Assembly (NCBI GenBank): GCA_036873755.1
Contig: JAVTVY010048055.1
Coordinates: 1-64,000, forward strand
Direction of reading: 5' to 3'
DNA: 64,000 nucleotides
From: Hanleya hanleyi
Lineage: Eukaryota; Mollusca; Polyplacophora; Lepidopleurida; Hanleyidae
This document shows, piece by piece, positions 25,484 through 40,400 of the stretch (the first letter of the stretch is position 1; each line of letters starts with the position of its first letter). Both the position numbers and the translations under genes were made by a program. Below the pieces are notes generated by a model. It saw only the letters and a list, made by a program, of their open reading frames with translations. It was not told where the DNA came from and did no database searches.

Positions 25484-28400
25484 CTGCAATCATTTAGTCA
25501 ATATCTTAAAGACAGAAGCAGGACAGTCTAGAGTGATCTACCCTGAACACTGACACCTGACACATCCATCCCAGGCATAGGGTAATTTTCTAGTTACTCT
25601 ATTATACCAACCCCTGAAACATCAGCAGTAAACAGACCACCTGGTTAACACCTTTACCCCAGACTTGACCAGGTTAGAGAGAACTACCTCTCTAAAATGG
25701 AGGTAAAAAAGGTCGTTTTTGCACAATGACTTTTAACTTATTCATCATAATGCTTCAAATCTTGAGGCGACTTACCTTATATACTCCTACATGTCGTAAC
25801 CGTGGTTTTTCCAATGAAAGTGTGCATAGTCTAATTGCTAATAGAGAACAAAACATGTCGTCTATTATTATGCAAATTAGATAAACGACAATTTGTTTTT
25901 TTCAATACCGATGCGGATATATATGTTCATGGTCGCCAAGGGCAGATGTCTCTTCATTCGAGATATTCTTGAAATTATTGGACAAAAATAACCTTTTTAC
26001 CTCCATTTTAGAGAGGTGATTCTCTCTAACCTGTTAACAACTGGAGATTAATCTTATACTTATCCCCTTAACACATACCACTTTAACCTCAGGCATAGTT
26101 AAAGGGGGTAATCGTTTACTCATCCCTATATTACCAGTCATCATTTGACCACCTGGCTAACACCTCTACATACATAAAACAATGGAGGTTAATCTTCAAC
26201 TTACCCCTATAATACCAGCCGTCATCTGACCACCTGGCTAGCACCTCTACCCCACGGTTAACAAGGGGAGGTAATCTTTTCCTCAGCTCTAACATGGCTG
26301 GAGCGGCAACCTGAGTTCGTTTGTGATCTGTAATGTATCCAGAATATATATACAGCAACTCGTGAAAGATATTAATCTAACACTAGAACCTGATCCTGAT
26401 TTGAGGCCATGTAGGTCTCTGAACATCTAATCAGTGCTTCACACATCTGTCATCAATATATAAGCATCATCAGTACAGTCAGGCCCCATTTTTGGATTTA
26501 AAAAAAATATTTTTCATAGGAAATGCACTTTTTAGATGCAAGCAAACCCACTATGTGCCCCTCTTTCTCGAACAGCGAACCCCTGGATGTGCCCTTTTGA
26601 AGCGAAAGTTAACCATCCCTCAAGATAGCCAGGCTATGGCCCTGACAGTAATCAAAGACTGATCATTAATCAAGTAACTTAGCAAAAAAAAAATGCTTCA
26701 CAATATTCAAATAGTCACCTGTATAGTGAGTATCTGAAATGCATTAACCAGCAAAGGGAATACATAGCACCAAATAATATTGTGGCAGGATTTTCTTGAT
26801 AGTAATTTTTCTACAATTGCCAATTCAGCCAATATCAAGCTTTCTTTGAAATATACAATATGAATTGTAAGGTCATACCTGCTCTAGGTTGTTCTTCATC
26901 AGTATGATCAGTCAGGCTATCAAAGGTAGGAGGCTGAAATACACAGAATGTTCAGTCAAACGTCACAATGAAGGTACAAGTGATTGATTATCATTCAGTC
27001 AGTTCAGGTGCTAATTTTAATCGAAGCAGATACATCTGTTGTTTACTCTTTTTATGTTTTACCATGTTTTACACTGGAACATACCTCATGTGTCTGGTCT
27101 TTATATTTTTCTGCTTCTCCAGTGATCTGTTCCAATAAACTCTCATTTTGTTTTGTTCCACGTAGTTTCTTCTTCAGGTGGGCTAACTTTTTGCTTTGCT
27201 TCCGGATTTTCTGAAATAAAATGACAAATTAAGATTAGCTTTGCCACATCTATCAATGCAATAAAACTGAAATATATGCCATGATTTGGAGCTATTAATT
27301 TCAAATCCCAGTATTAATTTACTGATTTCTTGATTGGGGGCTTGTCAGCTTGAAGGGATAGATGGTATAGCACCATAATGTGAGTTGAGTGGAGAGTAAG
27401 GTTGTCTTCATCCATGGTGACTTGTAGAAAAGTAGAAAGAGATATTGATGGCCAGTCAGTCAATCAAAATTGAAGGTGGAACAATATTTGACCAGGTCCT
27501 CAGTAAACTTTCAAACTGTGTTCATCCACACCTTCTGTAGGCAGGAATAGTCCACCGACCATACAATAATAAGGCTCGGAACTGGAAATAAAAAGGTGCC
27601 AAACGTCCAAATTTGAACTATTCAAAGGTCCATTTCAAAGGTATGGTGTCCATTCCTGCTCTCTCCAATGATGAGTCTGTCCAAATGGAAATAAAACTAG
27701 AACTCGTAGACTTCGAAAAGCTGCCATTATCTGTGTGATTTTATGGTTTTGATGTTTGACTGTGATCTTTAGAAATACATAGTTTTTCCTATTCCCAAAT
27801 TTGATCATGTGTAAAGGTTGTGTTATTTGATCATGTGTGTAGGTTATGCTTTAGTTACCTTTGACAGTCATAACAGGATGAATGTACGAAGTACAATAAT
27901 TTGATAATTTATTCCATTAATTAATTTGATGCTTGAGAGAAAATTTTAATGAAAACCAGAGCGTCTGAAGTCCACCGACGTTGAAACTACTGATTTGGCT
28001 TGGAACTTTTAACATTCAGTACCCAGCATGGAAAGCAATCTCGTGTGATATCCTGTGCAAAGTTATCCACATACCAAATCTGCAAAGAATCCGTTCAGGT
28101 TTTTGAAAGTTACCGTCCAGAAGTAACTATTTTTTTTTACTTGTCTTCCTGGTACTTCAGCTTGTCACCCCTACCGAAACTTTTTTTTATTACCATACTG
28201 TCATGTATTCCAACTAGTTTCTTCATTTTTTTCAGGCATTGTAGAATTTGAACACACTTTTTTTAAAGTTTTTTTTTCTCTAGATCGGGAGACGTTGATG
28301 ACACTGACAGATTTATCTCCTTCCTCTAGCTCTGCATTGCCAAGATCAATGTCCTCACTTCATGATATTGATCATCATCCTAATGCATGGCAAGATCATA

Positions 28401-31400
28401 CGTAGAAACTTCTGCTCATAGCCATGCAGTAATGGGTGATATCTGAGTATATTAGGGCATTTCCCAATTGGTCACATCCGATTGGTCCCGCGAGATCCGA
28501 CAACGGCGCAATCACATTCATAAAACGAAGACACACCTCCAGAAAGCCATAGACTGAAATGATCCCTTGGTGGGCCTCAAAATGCCCCTATCACAAAATA
28601 AAAAGGATATCATTTTCCTGTGAATTGTCGCCGATTTTATTTTTTTGAAATAGGTAAGGTTGTTTGTAATATGATTTTTCTTAAGAAAAACAAAGAAGCA
28701 TGCACCATTAGAGTGAGAACTAAAATAGCTGATTCGCACAAATTCGTTTTTGTCTCGCATAGAATCCCCCAGCCTTTGCACTCAAGTGAGACTGACATGT
28801 CTGAGATGCCCAGGTCAAAATATTTAAATACAGATAATTTCATTAGCTCGTTTAAATGCGGCGGGCATGTGACTTGATGCTTCAGGAACAACTTTCGAAC
28901 AGGATTATGTCCCTCCAGAAATATGTCCTTTGCAGCCGAGAGGTGGCACCGTGTGGAATACATGCCGAATCATAGCGTTAAGCTACGGGCAGTGTTAAGT
29001 GAAACGTGAAATGCCCTCAGCAAGCTAAGATGGATGTTGACTCGGTGGGCTCATTTCTCTCACCAGACTGTTCCACTATTAGGGAGTTAAGTGTAACATG
29101 TCAACAAAAGGTTCAATTATGAGATTAAATTTGTTTTCTCAAATATCATAACAGCAGGGAGTTTTAGCCACTTTTTCATCTAGGTAACCCAGATTAAAAA
29201 CTTGAATTTGAAGAATTGAATTTTGAGAAATTTTGATATTGAGTTTTGCCCCAAACAATTGAGTTTTTTATCGATGGGAAAATGCGCGCCATATACGCAC
29301 AAAAAAAATTGTGTTATAGTGGATAAATAATGACTTCTTCAAGAGATAAGTTGAGTTCCCAAATGAAAATGTTGAATTGTCGTGACAAATAATCAAGCAA
29401 AATAATTGTTGTTGTTGTTGTTTTCACTAGCTCAACTCGCGAGTGCTACGTTAGCGTGTCTGGAGCAAGTCAAAATCGGCACGGGCAACGCAACGTTCAT
29501 GTTCATGTGTTAGCTGCCCGTGTTGGCAAGCATGATTTTCTTCCGATGAAAATACTCAGTGACAAAGTTTTATTCAACTTTTATTCTCCGCAACAATAAA
29601 ACGTAGCAATCACTCCGCTTGTTCTGGTTTAGTTATCGAATTGATGTTGCCAGGCATGAACAGTCGATAGTAATATAGGCTGAACAATCGTGCCAGTCAA
29701 TCTGGTGCAGTTCTTTTTATTTATCCATTAGTTTTGCCTTTCAAGCATTCGCTAACCGCAGCGCCCTCAACGAGCAGATCAATTACATAAAGGGAGATCA
29801 CTTCCAGGCAGCTCTCGTAAAAGTCTCGCGAGAGCCCATTTTGCAGTATGCGCAAAGACGTTTCCGCGCAGTTATTCTTGTTAAATATCTTTTTTCAAAC
29901 TTTCGGTTAAGAATTTTAGGTGAACAATTTGGGCTTGAAAGACAGACTTCCGTTTATCCGAGACAGCCCAAATTGTTAGGAATTTCTAGTTCAATATCTT
30001 CTCCACATTTGGCCCTAGGATGGTAACTCTCAACTCTGCTTTATTTTTTCGCAATCTTGCGGACAAGGTGATTTTTGCCCCCATGAGACCAAGCTGACGC
30101 AATAAGGCTGCACGCTACGCGGCAGCCTTAATAAGAGAGTGTCCAAATGCTGGCGACAACCATCTGGGTTATACTATGAGCACTATGATAATAAACTGGT
30201 TTTGAATCAGAATTCCACTTAACATTTCCGGTCCCAAATATAACACAGATTTCCCAGAGAAAGAATAGTGTGGAACTCGCAGAGGGCCATGGGAATTGAC
30301 AGCCAGTCAGAATTATGCAAAACTGCACAATTACAGCCAAAATTGGACACTTCCCACTATCATGTAAGCCTTCCATAATGCACTTATAGGAAAGGAAATG
30401 AAGCTGGGCTCATCATGTGATAACTCCTGTTTTGGGAAGGTTTGATTCCCCAAAACCGTAAATTTCTTCTTTCTCACATATTTTCTCAAACACATATTTC
30501 ATGCACAATTTCCACTGCATGGTTGTTTTCATACGAGCAAATTCAAAACCTATTGAACTGTCTAGTGTCAAACTTCTGGTCTTGAATGAGATATCCATGA
30601 TCTTACCCTTTGATGATCCTCCTGTGTTTGTTGTTGTTGTTCCAATTGTCTCTGTAAGTCCTCAATGGTTCTCTCGTGGCCTGCTAATATTTCTGTAAAC
30701 AATAACATTGCCGGTGAGATCACAAGCGGTCAAGTATAAAATGTGGGGCATACTTCAAATGTACATAGCACCAATCCAATATGGGCATCCTGAGATGTGA
30801 ATCTTTAGCCATATTCTAATCTCATGACGAAACAATTGGTATTCCAAGAATGAAATTTCACATATACTTCATCTACTTCTACATTCAGCAAAGAAATCTT
30901 CAGTTTTCTGTCTCCATTCCAGCATTGGTCAGTATCTGAAGTGGCAATGCTGTTATACATATCTGAGCATGCTAGGGATTTCACCTCGGAGAGTACTGAC
31001 CTTGCTGCTTCCAATTTCTCTCGCTAGAAGGTGACCTTGAACTTGATCTGGATCCTGACCATTGTTTTCTTTTGTCCTTTGGTCGATCTCGAGTGCGAGA
31101 CCTTGGTCTCCCCCTGTCCTTTGCACGGTCTCTTGAGTGTGACCTTGACTTCGACCTTTTATTTTTCTTGTCCTCCTCAGTCATTTCTCTTGAACTTGAC
31201 CTCGCGTGCCCTCCCGAACTGTAGAGATGAGAAACCACATAATATGAAGAAACATTAAAATGAGACACAAATGAGTTATCATGGGATACAGGATCCACTG
31301 AATCAGAAAAACCATGCCTCATTTACCTGTAATTAGATGAATTTGAGATACGGTAATTTCCCTATTAATTCACCTTCCAAATTTAATTCGAAAACGGCCG

Positions 31401-34400
31401 ATTTTTCCCCCGTCGTGATTTTGTCCATCCTAATAAAACGAAAACGGGGGCATTTTCAATATACCCGTGAAACAATAAATTCGAACACTCCCGTTTTCGC
31501 CACGGAGTTCGTGCCGATCAAAGTAAACTGAATATGTTACTAGAATCTCGTATAGTATGTCGCCGTATGCTATTATTCGTAAACGCAGAGAAACAACAGG
31601 GAATGGTACAATATAATCAGACTGAATTACTATTACTTACAGTCTATAAGGAAAAAAATTGATTCAATTAACTCCGCAGTCCTGTAATTTTATCCTAACT
31701 TGATCGCGTTTCGCCGCAGTCGGGTAAAATATATACGGTAGTCGCCCGCACGTGGTCGACTGTCTGCACACGGCCCGCTATTGAATCATTCTTCAGTTTA
31801 CAGCGTTCGTATATCAAATATCATTTTTACAATCAGCATTCCTTTATTTGAAAAACACTGTGAATATTTTCCGAGAAAGCAGAACTGCGTGCGAATGAAT
31901 TATGTTTGAACGAAACATAAAAATCATCGACAACGATGGTCGACGTGACACGCTCTTAGGAAATTTTCATGGAGCTCCTTTTCTGTTCAAGTCGTCCATC
32001 GTCCCATTCATCGTCCCGGTTCATCGTCCCTCATTAATTCATGGCCCCTTTAACTTTTATACGTTAGTGATTAAATAGAATACATTTTATGCTTATATAT
32101 TTTCAGATGAAGCCGGCTGTCGGTCTGACCTGGAGTCAACAATCGCATGCCGCGGTTATAATTTGGATATTAGTAGTGTTTAGAAATTTTTTTTAGGAAA
32201 ATGGAATAAATCCATCCACGATATGGTTCTCAGTACTGCACGGACAAAATCATCATGATATTGAACATATGAATATATTTGATAACTTTTCTCAACTAGA
32301 TTCTCTGAAAGGCTGATTTAATTTCACTAAACCGTTGAGAAATGGGATTGTACATTTGCTGAGCTTTTCGTCATGATTCTCCGATCAGAATACAATCACA
32401 ACTTACATAGATGATCTAATTTACCGGTTAATTGAAATGTCGATTTCTGTATATTTCCTGAAGTGGATCAGGTTATATTTACAGAGTGTATATTTATGAA
32501 TTATGGAAAAGCTACAGTCGGGCCAAATCCCAAACCAGAAAGACGATCGGATGCAGGTAAAAGTTTTTCTTTTCAACAATTAAACATTGTTGAATGACTT
32601 GATTTTGAGTCAGCAGTCATATATTATGAACCAGGAACTTTCAATCATGTGATATTATTGAAATTACCATGCCGTTTATGTGGAATATACGAACAACTGA
32701 ACGGCAGGCAACAAGATCAAGTGAGTGGTGACAATTTGATACAAAAGTGAAAAACGGATGCATATAGGAGAATACAGCACTTTATTTTATTACAGGAGCA
32801 CTACGATAACAATATATAACATAAAACGGCATAAAATAAAAGCATCATACATGCAATTTACTGGGGCATTGTATACTGGATTTAATTTATCCGAGATTAA
32901 AGCTACAAGTTTTCAAATCGGCACATTCAGATGCGGACAAACTGGTCTCACTCGATCTTCATTTCCGGGGGAATATCTTCCGCAGAAAATCCAAGGAAGT
33001 CTTCATCATCAGAGTCGACCAACTGAAACTCAGGGTGACACTGGCCATAAGGCAAAACACATCTGCTTATTTAGAAAATTAGATAAACTTAAAATGAAAA
33101 AGTTTTAACAAAATACACCTATCGTTTAACGTAACATAGACAGGAAATCACACAGTTGACAAACGTCAGTTTTCCCCAATACAAAAACAATACAATACAA
33201 TACAATACAAAAACAAATTTTGCGATGTGAAGCGCCGACAACAATCATCTCTGCATGTGCTCTGTTTTGTTCAAATATAGTTATCATAAAGACTTACCTC
33301 TTTCCCGTTTAGTTAAATATTTTATTGTTAATGAAAATACTTCTTATGAATACCCACGAACTTACCGAAATTCCAGCAATAAAAATTCTTTGGAATTACA
33401 CCTCGCATTTTTACAATAAGATTCAAAACATCGCTATCGCCATTCCATTACTCTAATTCTAAACAAATTTGAGAAACATTTAAATGGCAATAGGTAAAGT
33501 TTCTGAGATGAGAACCTACCAGTAGCTAATTAATATTTAGAACGATATCATACTTCGACCCCATACTTTTAGTAAAATGTTACAGTATACCTGTACCGTA
33601 ATTGATATTCTCATACTTGAAACAAATCGAAACCTGTATTGCCGACTGACACTCGGTTCTCTTGTACAATGCGCCGTTAATTCTACATTCATTTCGTTTC
33701 ATAGGTCCGGGATATTTATTCAAGTCCTGGATGGTGTGTGTAAAATCATGGACAGTGCAGACCAAAAAGTCTATGGCAGTCCGCTTATCTGTCTATTTAA
33801 GCTTCGCGATACAGGCCATTTTCAGGGTTCACAACAACAACGTTGACATACCGAACGACTCGAACATGGAATACTCTAATATGTGTATAGTTTTATATTT
33901 CCAGAATATTCTTTCAATTCCATGTCAGTTAAATTTCATAATATAGATCATAGCTAATACTGAACAAAAAGGAAGGAATACGTTCAATGTTTTGGCCTAC
34001 TTTTACGATGTTATTATGGACGCGAATTTACGGACGTCAGCCCAAAAATCTGCATGATCTTGCTGAACTTGTCACTCGATCAATATGGTTGACTTCCTCG
34101 AATAAAATTAGACGCCTTTATCAGGGTAAAGGAGATTTTCTGACATCATACACTGCCTTTTATGGAAACTATGATGAGACATCAAAGTTAATACACGGTA
34201 ATAAATACGATCACTACGACCACGGCAAAGCGGTCCGCCATTTTGGATCTCCCGTGAAAATCTGCGCGACATTTAATTCGAACACTCGCGTTTTTCTGGA
34301 ATTCGCTCGACAAATAATTCGAAAGTAGCCAATTTTTGGAGTGGCGAGTTTCATTACTACATCGCGAATTAATAGGGAAATTACCGTAGTTATTCTCACA

Positions 34401-37400
34401 ACACTATATAAAAAAATCGACCATAGAGGTCCATGTCCCCCGCTAGCAGCACCAGTTATGGTGGATTACATCCACCATAACTGGCGCTGCTGCTGCGGGG
34501 GCCATGGACCTCTATGGTCGATTTTTTGGGGTCGATGATATCTCATATCATTGATAACAGTATGATTTGAAAATGGAGATATCGCTGATGAGCTTAACAT
34601 AAATCTAATACAGCAGATGGCACCCATATTGGATTATGCACATCCATAAAACATAATACATGACTGTCCTCTCACTAAGGTCAAGGGACTCCCCAAGTTT
34701 GAAGTAGATCAGTTGAATCGTACGCCAGCTATTGTCCGGACAAGATCAAACTGCTTACAATCCAATATGGCTGACGGCGGCCATATTAGATTATGCACAT
34801 TGCTGAAAAACAATCCCAACCGTCCTCTCACCAATGTCAAGGCATACCCCAAGTTTGAAGTTGATCGGTTAAATCATTCACGAGTTATTGTCCGGACAAG
34901 AAAATCTAAGATCGAACTGCTTATAATCCAAAATGGCTGACGGCGGCCATATTTGATTACGCACATTGCTGAAAAACAATCCCAACCGTCCTCTCACCAC
35001 TGTCAAGGCACACCCCAAGTTTGAAGTTGATCGGTTAAATCGTTCACGAGTTATTGTCCGGACAAGAAAATCTAAGATCGAACTGCTTATAATCCAAAAT
35101 GGCTGACGGCGGCCATATTTGATTACGCACATTGCTGAAAAACAATCCCAACCGTCCTCTCACCAATGTCAAGGCACACACCAAGTTTGAAGTTGATCGG
35201 TTAAATCGTTCACGAGTTATTGTCCGGACAAGAAAATCTTACGGAATTACGGAATTACGGAATCACGGAATCACGGACACCGGTGTTTCTAAGTCCCCCC
35301 CCTACTAAGTAGCGGGGGACAACAACATGGCAGTCAAAATACGGTTCATCTCATTATTTGACCTGTTAGATCTGATTCACATGATGAAAGTTACTAAGAC
35401 CAGAATTGTAACATGTCAGTTAATTGATTAATAATTATTTTATCTGCCCAGATCAAACAGATTTCAGGACTAAATTTTATAAGCCAAGGCATTTTGATTA
35501 TCAAGATATGGTGGTATCCAGAGTTAGGAGAGTTTTACCTACTTTCATCTTGTGACCTGATGAAAATGTGTCAATGTCACTAATTAATTAGATATCTGCT
35601 TAGTCATTCTTAAGGGCTTTTGACTCACCTTGAGTGGCTTTTCACACATCCAATGGCATTAGTTGTCTTACTGTTAGAACTATGAATATGATCTGCATAA
35701 ATCTATACATGAGGTAGGGATAGAGACTTGGACATTTTTATGGACTTCCTAAGTCATTTTCCTTGAAATATTCATGATAACAGTAAATCGAAGAACAATT
35801 TGAGTAATCAGGAAATGAATGCACTTGAAAATCTTAAAAGTAATCCAGAAATAATAATTAAGGAGGCAGACAAAGACAAAGACAAAGACAAAGAGTCTGC
35901 CATTATCATTATGGATAACAGTTTTTACCAGGCCAAAATGGAAGAGATATTAAATGACAACCGGACATAGGAATAAATCAGTAGTAATGTTGATAATGTA
36001 ACTAGGAGGAAGATTGACACAGTCATACAAATGCATAGGCATGGTCTAACAAAATCAGAAAAAGAATGACTTCTGGCTAAATACGAAACGAAAACGAGTA
36101 AACTATATGGACTTTCGAAAATACTCAAATCCACGGAAAGCCAGAAATCAAACCAGCTGACTTTGTCATGATTTTTTAACAATATTATATTTTCCGCACA
36201 CAAAGGCAGTTTCGCTGCATTTATTTACTGAATCTATACATGTATATATTATTGGAAAGCTTGTTTCTACGGGATTTCCAATATGTGAGTATGTTGGTTG
36301 TGAGATTGATATGTGTGAAGTTATTGCAATTGAAATTGTGTTTTTTCATAAAATGAGATTTATTTTTTGAGAAGTTCCAAAATATCTATTAAATTGTTAA
36401 CTTTGCCGTACAATCCTTCAACAAAATATCAGAGCCTCAGTATGGCCCATTATCTGATGGTGATGACCCCTGTATATTAATTATCAGCTTAGAGGCAAAA
36501 ATTATACTCTTAATGAGATTTTGAAGACTAAATTACACCTTGAAGCAAACATGTAGTCTCCAAAATAATCTCACCTAGAGAAAGAATCATTAAAGTACTA
36601 CAGAAATGTGCAATAAATATTTTTGATCAATTTTGATCCCCAGGTGGATTACAAGCCCTTTATATAAGAGATAATGTGACAGAAGTAACAAATGTATGTA
36701 CATGATGATAATAATAGTCCTTGATCAGTCATGGTAGAAAGATATCACGAACTTACCTATCTCCATACAATCTGTCCTTGATGTAACGACAGGTCAATTC
36801 AAACCGAGCCTTTGTGATTTTAACCATGTGATTTCTCATTGTCGTCACCTTCAAGAGAACACAGAAATAACTCAATTTTAACAATAAATATCCTCTAATT
36901 CCCTGAATCAGAACTTAGTGTCATCGATTAGAAACAATTTTAATTCCAAATAAGAGGATATCACCTTCCGTAAATATAAGTATGTTAATAATGGCATGGT
37001 ATATACATACCAAATTTGAAAAGAATCCGATGAAATGTTCTCCAGTTACTGCACGGAAATGCATATACATGTAGGGTTTAGCCACCAGGTGGGGCCACCT
37101 ATTTGCGAAGGTGGTCGAAATGCCATCCCAGGCGACACCTCATGTAATGGTATATGCATACCAAATTTGGGGTCAAAGCCTACCTAATTTACCTGAATTT
37201 TGAAATTTTCAGGAAGAGTCCTCAGTATCTAAGTGTCATATCAGAGTTAAAATGCAAATTTGAAATCAGGAATATCAGCTGGCAAACTGAACTGGGCTCA
37301 TCATCATCATCTGGAAGACTATCACATGGAAACAATAATATGTGTAGCCTTCCCTAGCTCTTTTCCATGTCATATATATACTTGTCATTTGGTTGATGTA

Positions 37401-40400
37401 TGAATACTTTTGTACTGGGGAGACGCAATAACAAGCTGTCTTAATGCGCTCCCCGTTCATCAAGGTGAATAAACTATATTTAAACCAACATGGACGCAGA
37501 GCCAAGGCCCCATGCACCCACACAAACTATTTTGTGACAGAGCCAGGTTCTCAGCTCTCTTTGATAGTAAAATAAATGTCACGTGACAGGCTTTCTAAAT
37601 TTCTGGAGCTGGAATGGACGTAGTGCAACTGTCACTGTTCCTAAAGCATTCCTGAGAATATCAGTACCATCACTTAAAAATTCATAAAATCTGCTGTCAT
37701 GGCTTGGTTAGGTACCATGGCTTGGTTAGGTACTAGATTTCCCTTTTATTTATTTTGACAATATTTACTGTGATCTGGTGTACATCATTGTACTAACCGT
37801 TTGTGCATTGTAGGTGAGTACAGTGAAGAATTTGGCGCTGTCCTCCAATCGTCTGGGGGTCACCTGTACTATCCCTGGGATATATACCTCTTCATCTGTC
37901 TCTCTGTTCAACACTCTCACAAACACATAGTCTCCTACCTGGTGAACAATACATAGATACACAAACTATTGAGGCTTGATCAACACTCTCACAAACACAT
38001 CGTCTCCTACCTGGTGAACAATACATAGATACATAAACTATTGAGGCTTGATCAACACTCTCACAAACACATCGTCTCCTACCTGGTGAACAATATATAG
38101 ATGCACAAACTATTGAGGCTTGATCAACTCTCTCACAAACACATAGTCTCCTACCTGGTGAACAATACATAGATACATAAACTATTGAGGCTTGATCAAC
38201 ACTCTCACAAACACACAGTCTCCTACCTGGTGAACAATACATAGATACATAAACTATTGAGGCTTGATCAACACTCTCACAAACACATAGACTCCTACAT
38301 GGTGAACAATACATAGATACATAAACTACTGAGGATGGATCAACTCTCACAAACACATAGTCTCTCAACTGGTGAACAATACATAGATACACAAACTATT
38401 GAGGATGGATCAACTCTCACAAACACATAGTCTCTCAACTGGTGAACAATACATAGATACATAAACTATTGAGGCTTGATCAACACTCTCACAAACACAT
38501 AGTCTCCCACCTGGTGAACAATACATAGATACATAAACTATTGAGGCTTGATCAACACTCTCACAAACACATAGTCTCCCACCTGGTGAACAATACATAG
38601 ATACATAAACTATTGAGGCTTGATCAACACTCTCACAAACACACAGTCTCCCACCTGGTGAACAATACATAGATACACAAACTATTGAGGCTTGATCAAC
38701 ACTCTCACAAACACATAGTCTCCTACCTGGTGAACAATACATAGATACACAAACTATTGAGGATGGATCAACTCTCACAAACACATAGTCTCTCAACTGG
38801 TGAACAATACATAGATACATAAACTATTGAGGCTTGATCAACACTCTCAAAAACACATAGTCTCCTACCTGGTGAACAATACATAGATACATAAACTATT
38901 GAGGCTTGATCAACACTCTCACAAACATACAGTCTCCCACCTGGTGAACAATATATAGATGCACAAACTATTGAGGCTTGATCAACACTCTCACAAACAT
39001 ACAGTCTCCCACCTGGTGAACAATACATAGATACACAAACTATTGAGGATGGATCAACTCTCACAAACACATAGTCTCTCAACTGGTGAACAATACATAA
39101 GATACATAAACTACTGAGGATTGATCAACACTCTCACAAACACACAGTCTCCCACCTGGTGAACAATACATAGATACATAAACTATTGAGGCTTGATCAA
39201 CACTCTCACAAACACACAGTCTCCCACCTGGTGAACAATACATAGATACACAAACTATTGAGGATGGATCAACTCTCACAAACACATAGTCTCCCACCTG
39301 GTGAACAATACATAGATACACAAACTATTGAGGCTTGATCAACACTCTCACAAACACATAGTCTCCCACCTGGTGAACAATACATAGATACACAAACTAT
39401 TGAGACTTGATCAACTCTCTCACAAACACACAGTCTCCCGCCTGGTGAACAATACATAGATACATAAACTACTGAGGCTTGATCAACACTCTCACACACA
39501 CACAGTCTCCCACCTGGTGAACAGTACATAGATACATAAACTATTGAGGCTTGATCAACACTTTCACAAACACATAGTCTCCTACCTGGTGAACAATACA
39601 TAGATACACGAACTATTGAGGATGGATCAACTCTCACAAACACATAGTCTCTCAACTGGTGAACAATACATAAGATACATAAACTACTGAGGCTTGATCA
39701 ACACTCTCACAAACACAGTCTCCCACCTGGTGAACAATACATAGATACACAAACTATTGAGGCTTGATCAACACTCTCACAAACACATAGTTTCCCACCT
39801 GGTGAACAATACATAGATACACAAACTATTGAGGCTTGATCAACTCTCTCACAAACACACAGTCTCCCACCTGGTGAACAATACATAGATACATAAACTA
39901 TTGAGGCTTGATCAACACTTTCACAAACACATAGTCTCCTACATGGTGAACAATACATAGATACACAAACTATTGAGGATGGATCAACTCTCACAAACAC
40001 ATAGTCTCTCAACTGGTGAACAATACATAGATACATAAACTACTGAGGCTTGATCAACACTCTCACAAACACACAGTCTCCCACCTGGTGAACAATACAT
40101 AGATACACAAACTATTGAGGCTTGATCAACACTCTCACAAACACATAGTCTCCTACCTGGTGAACAATACATAGATACATAAACTATTGAGGCTTGATCA
40201 ACACTCTCACAAACACATAGTCTCCTACCTGGTGAACAATACATAGATACACAAACTATTGAGGCTTGATCAACACTCTCACAAACACATAGTCTCCTAC
40301 CTGGTGAACAATACATAGATACATAAACTATTGAGGCTTGATCAACACTCTCACAAACACATAGTTTCCCACCTGGTGAACAATACATAGATACACAAAC

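Larger units (their letters stand above)
31354..34386. mobile_element. TA-flanked TIR element, 3.0 kb
   Basis: Ends CGGTAATTTCCCTATTAATT and the inverse copy, each flanked by TA (31352-31353 and 34387-34388), as for a 2-bp TA target duplication. AATTCGAA-type motifs recur just inside both ends. It lies in the intron between exons 10 and 11. No transposase was recognised, but the interior carries a convincing 3'-terminal exon on the minus strand (32948-33040) with its own poly(A) signals. Confidence 0.78.
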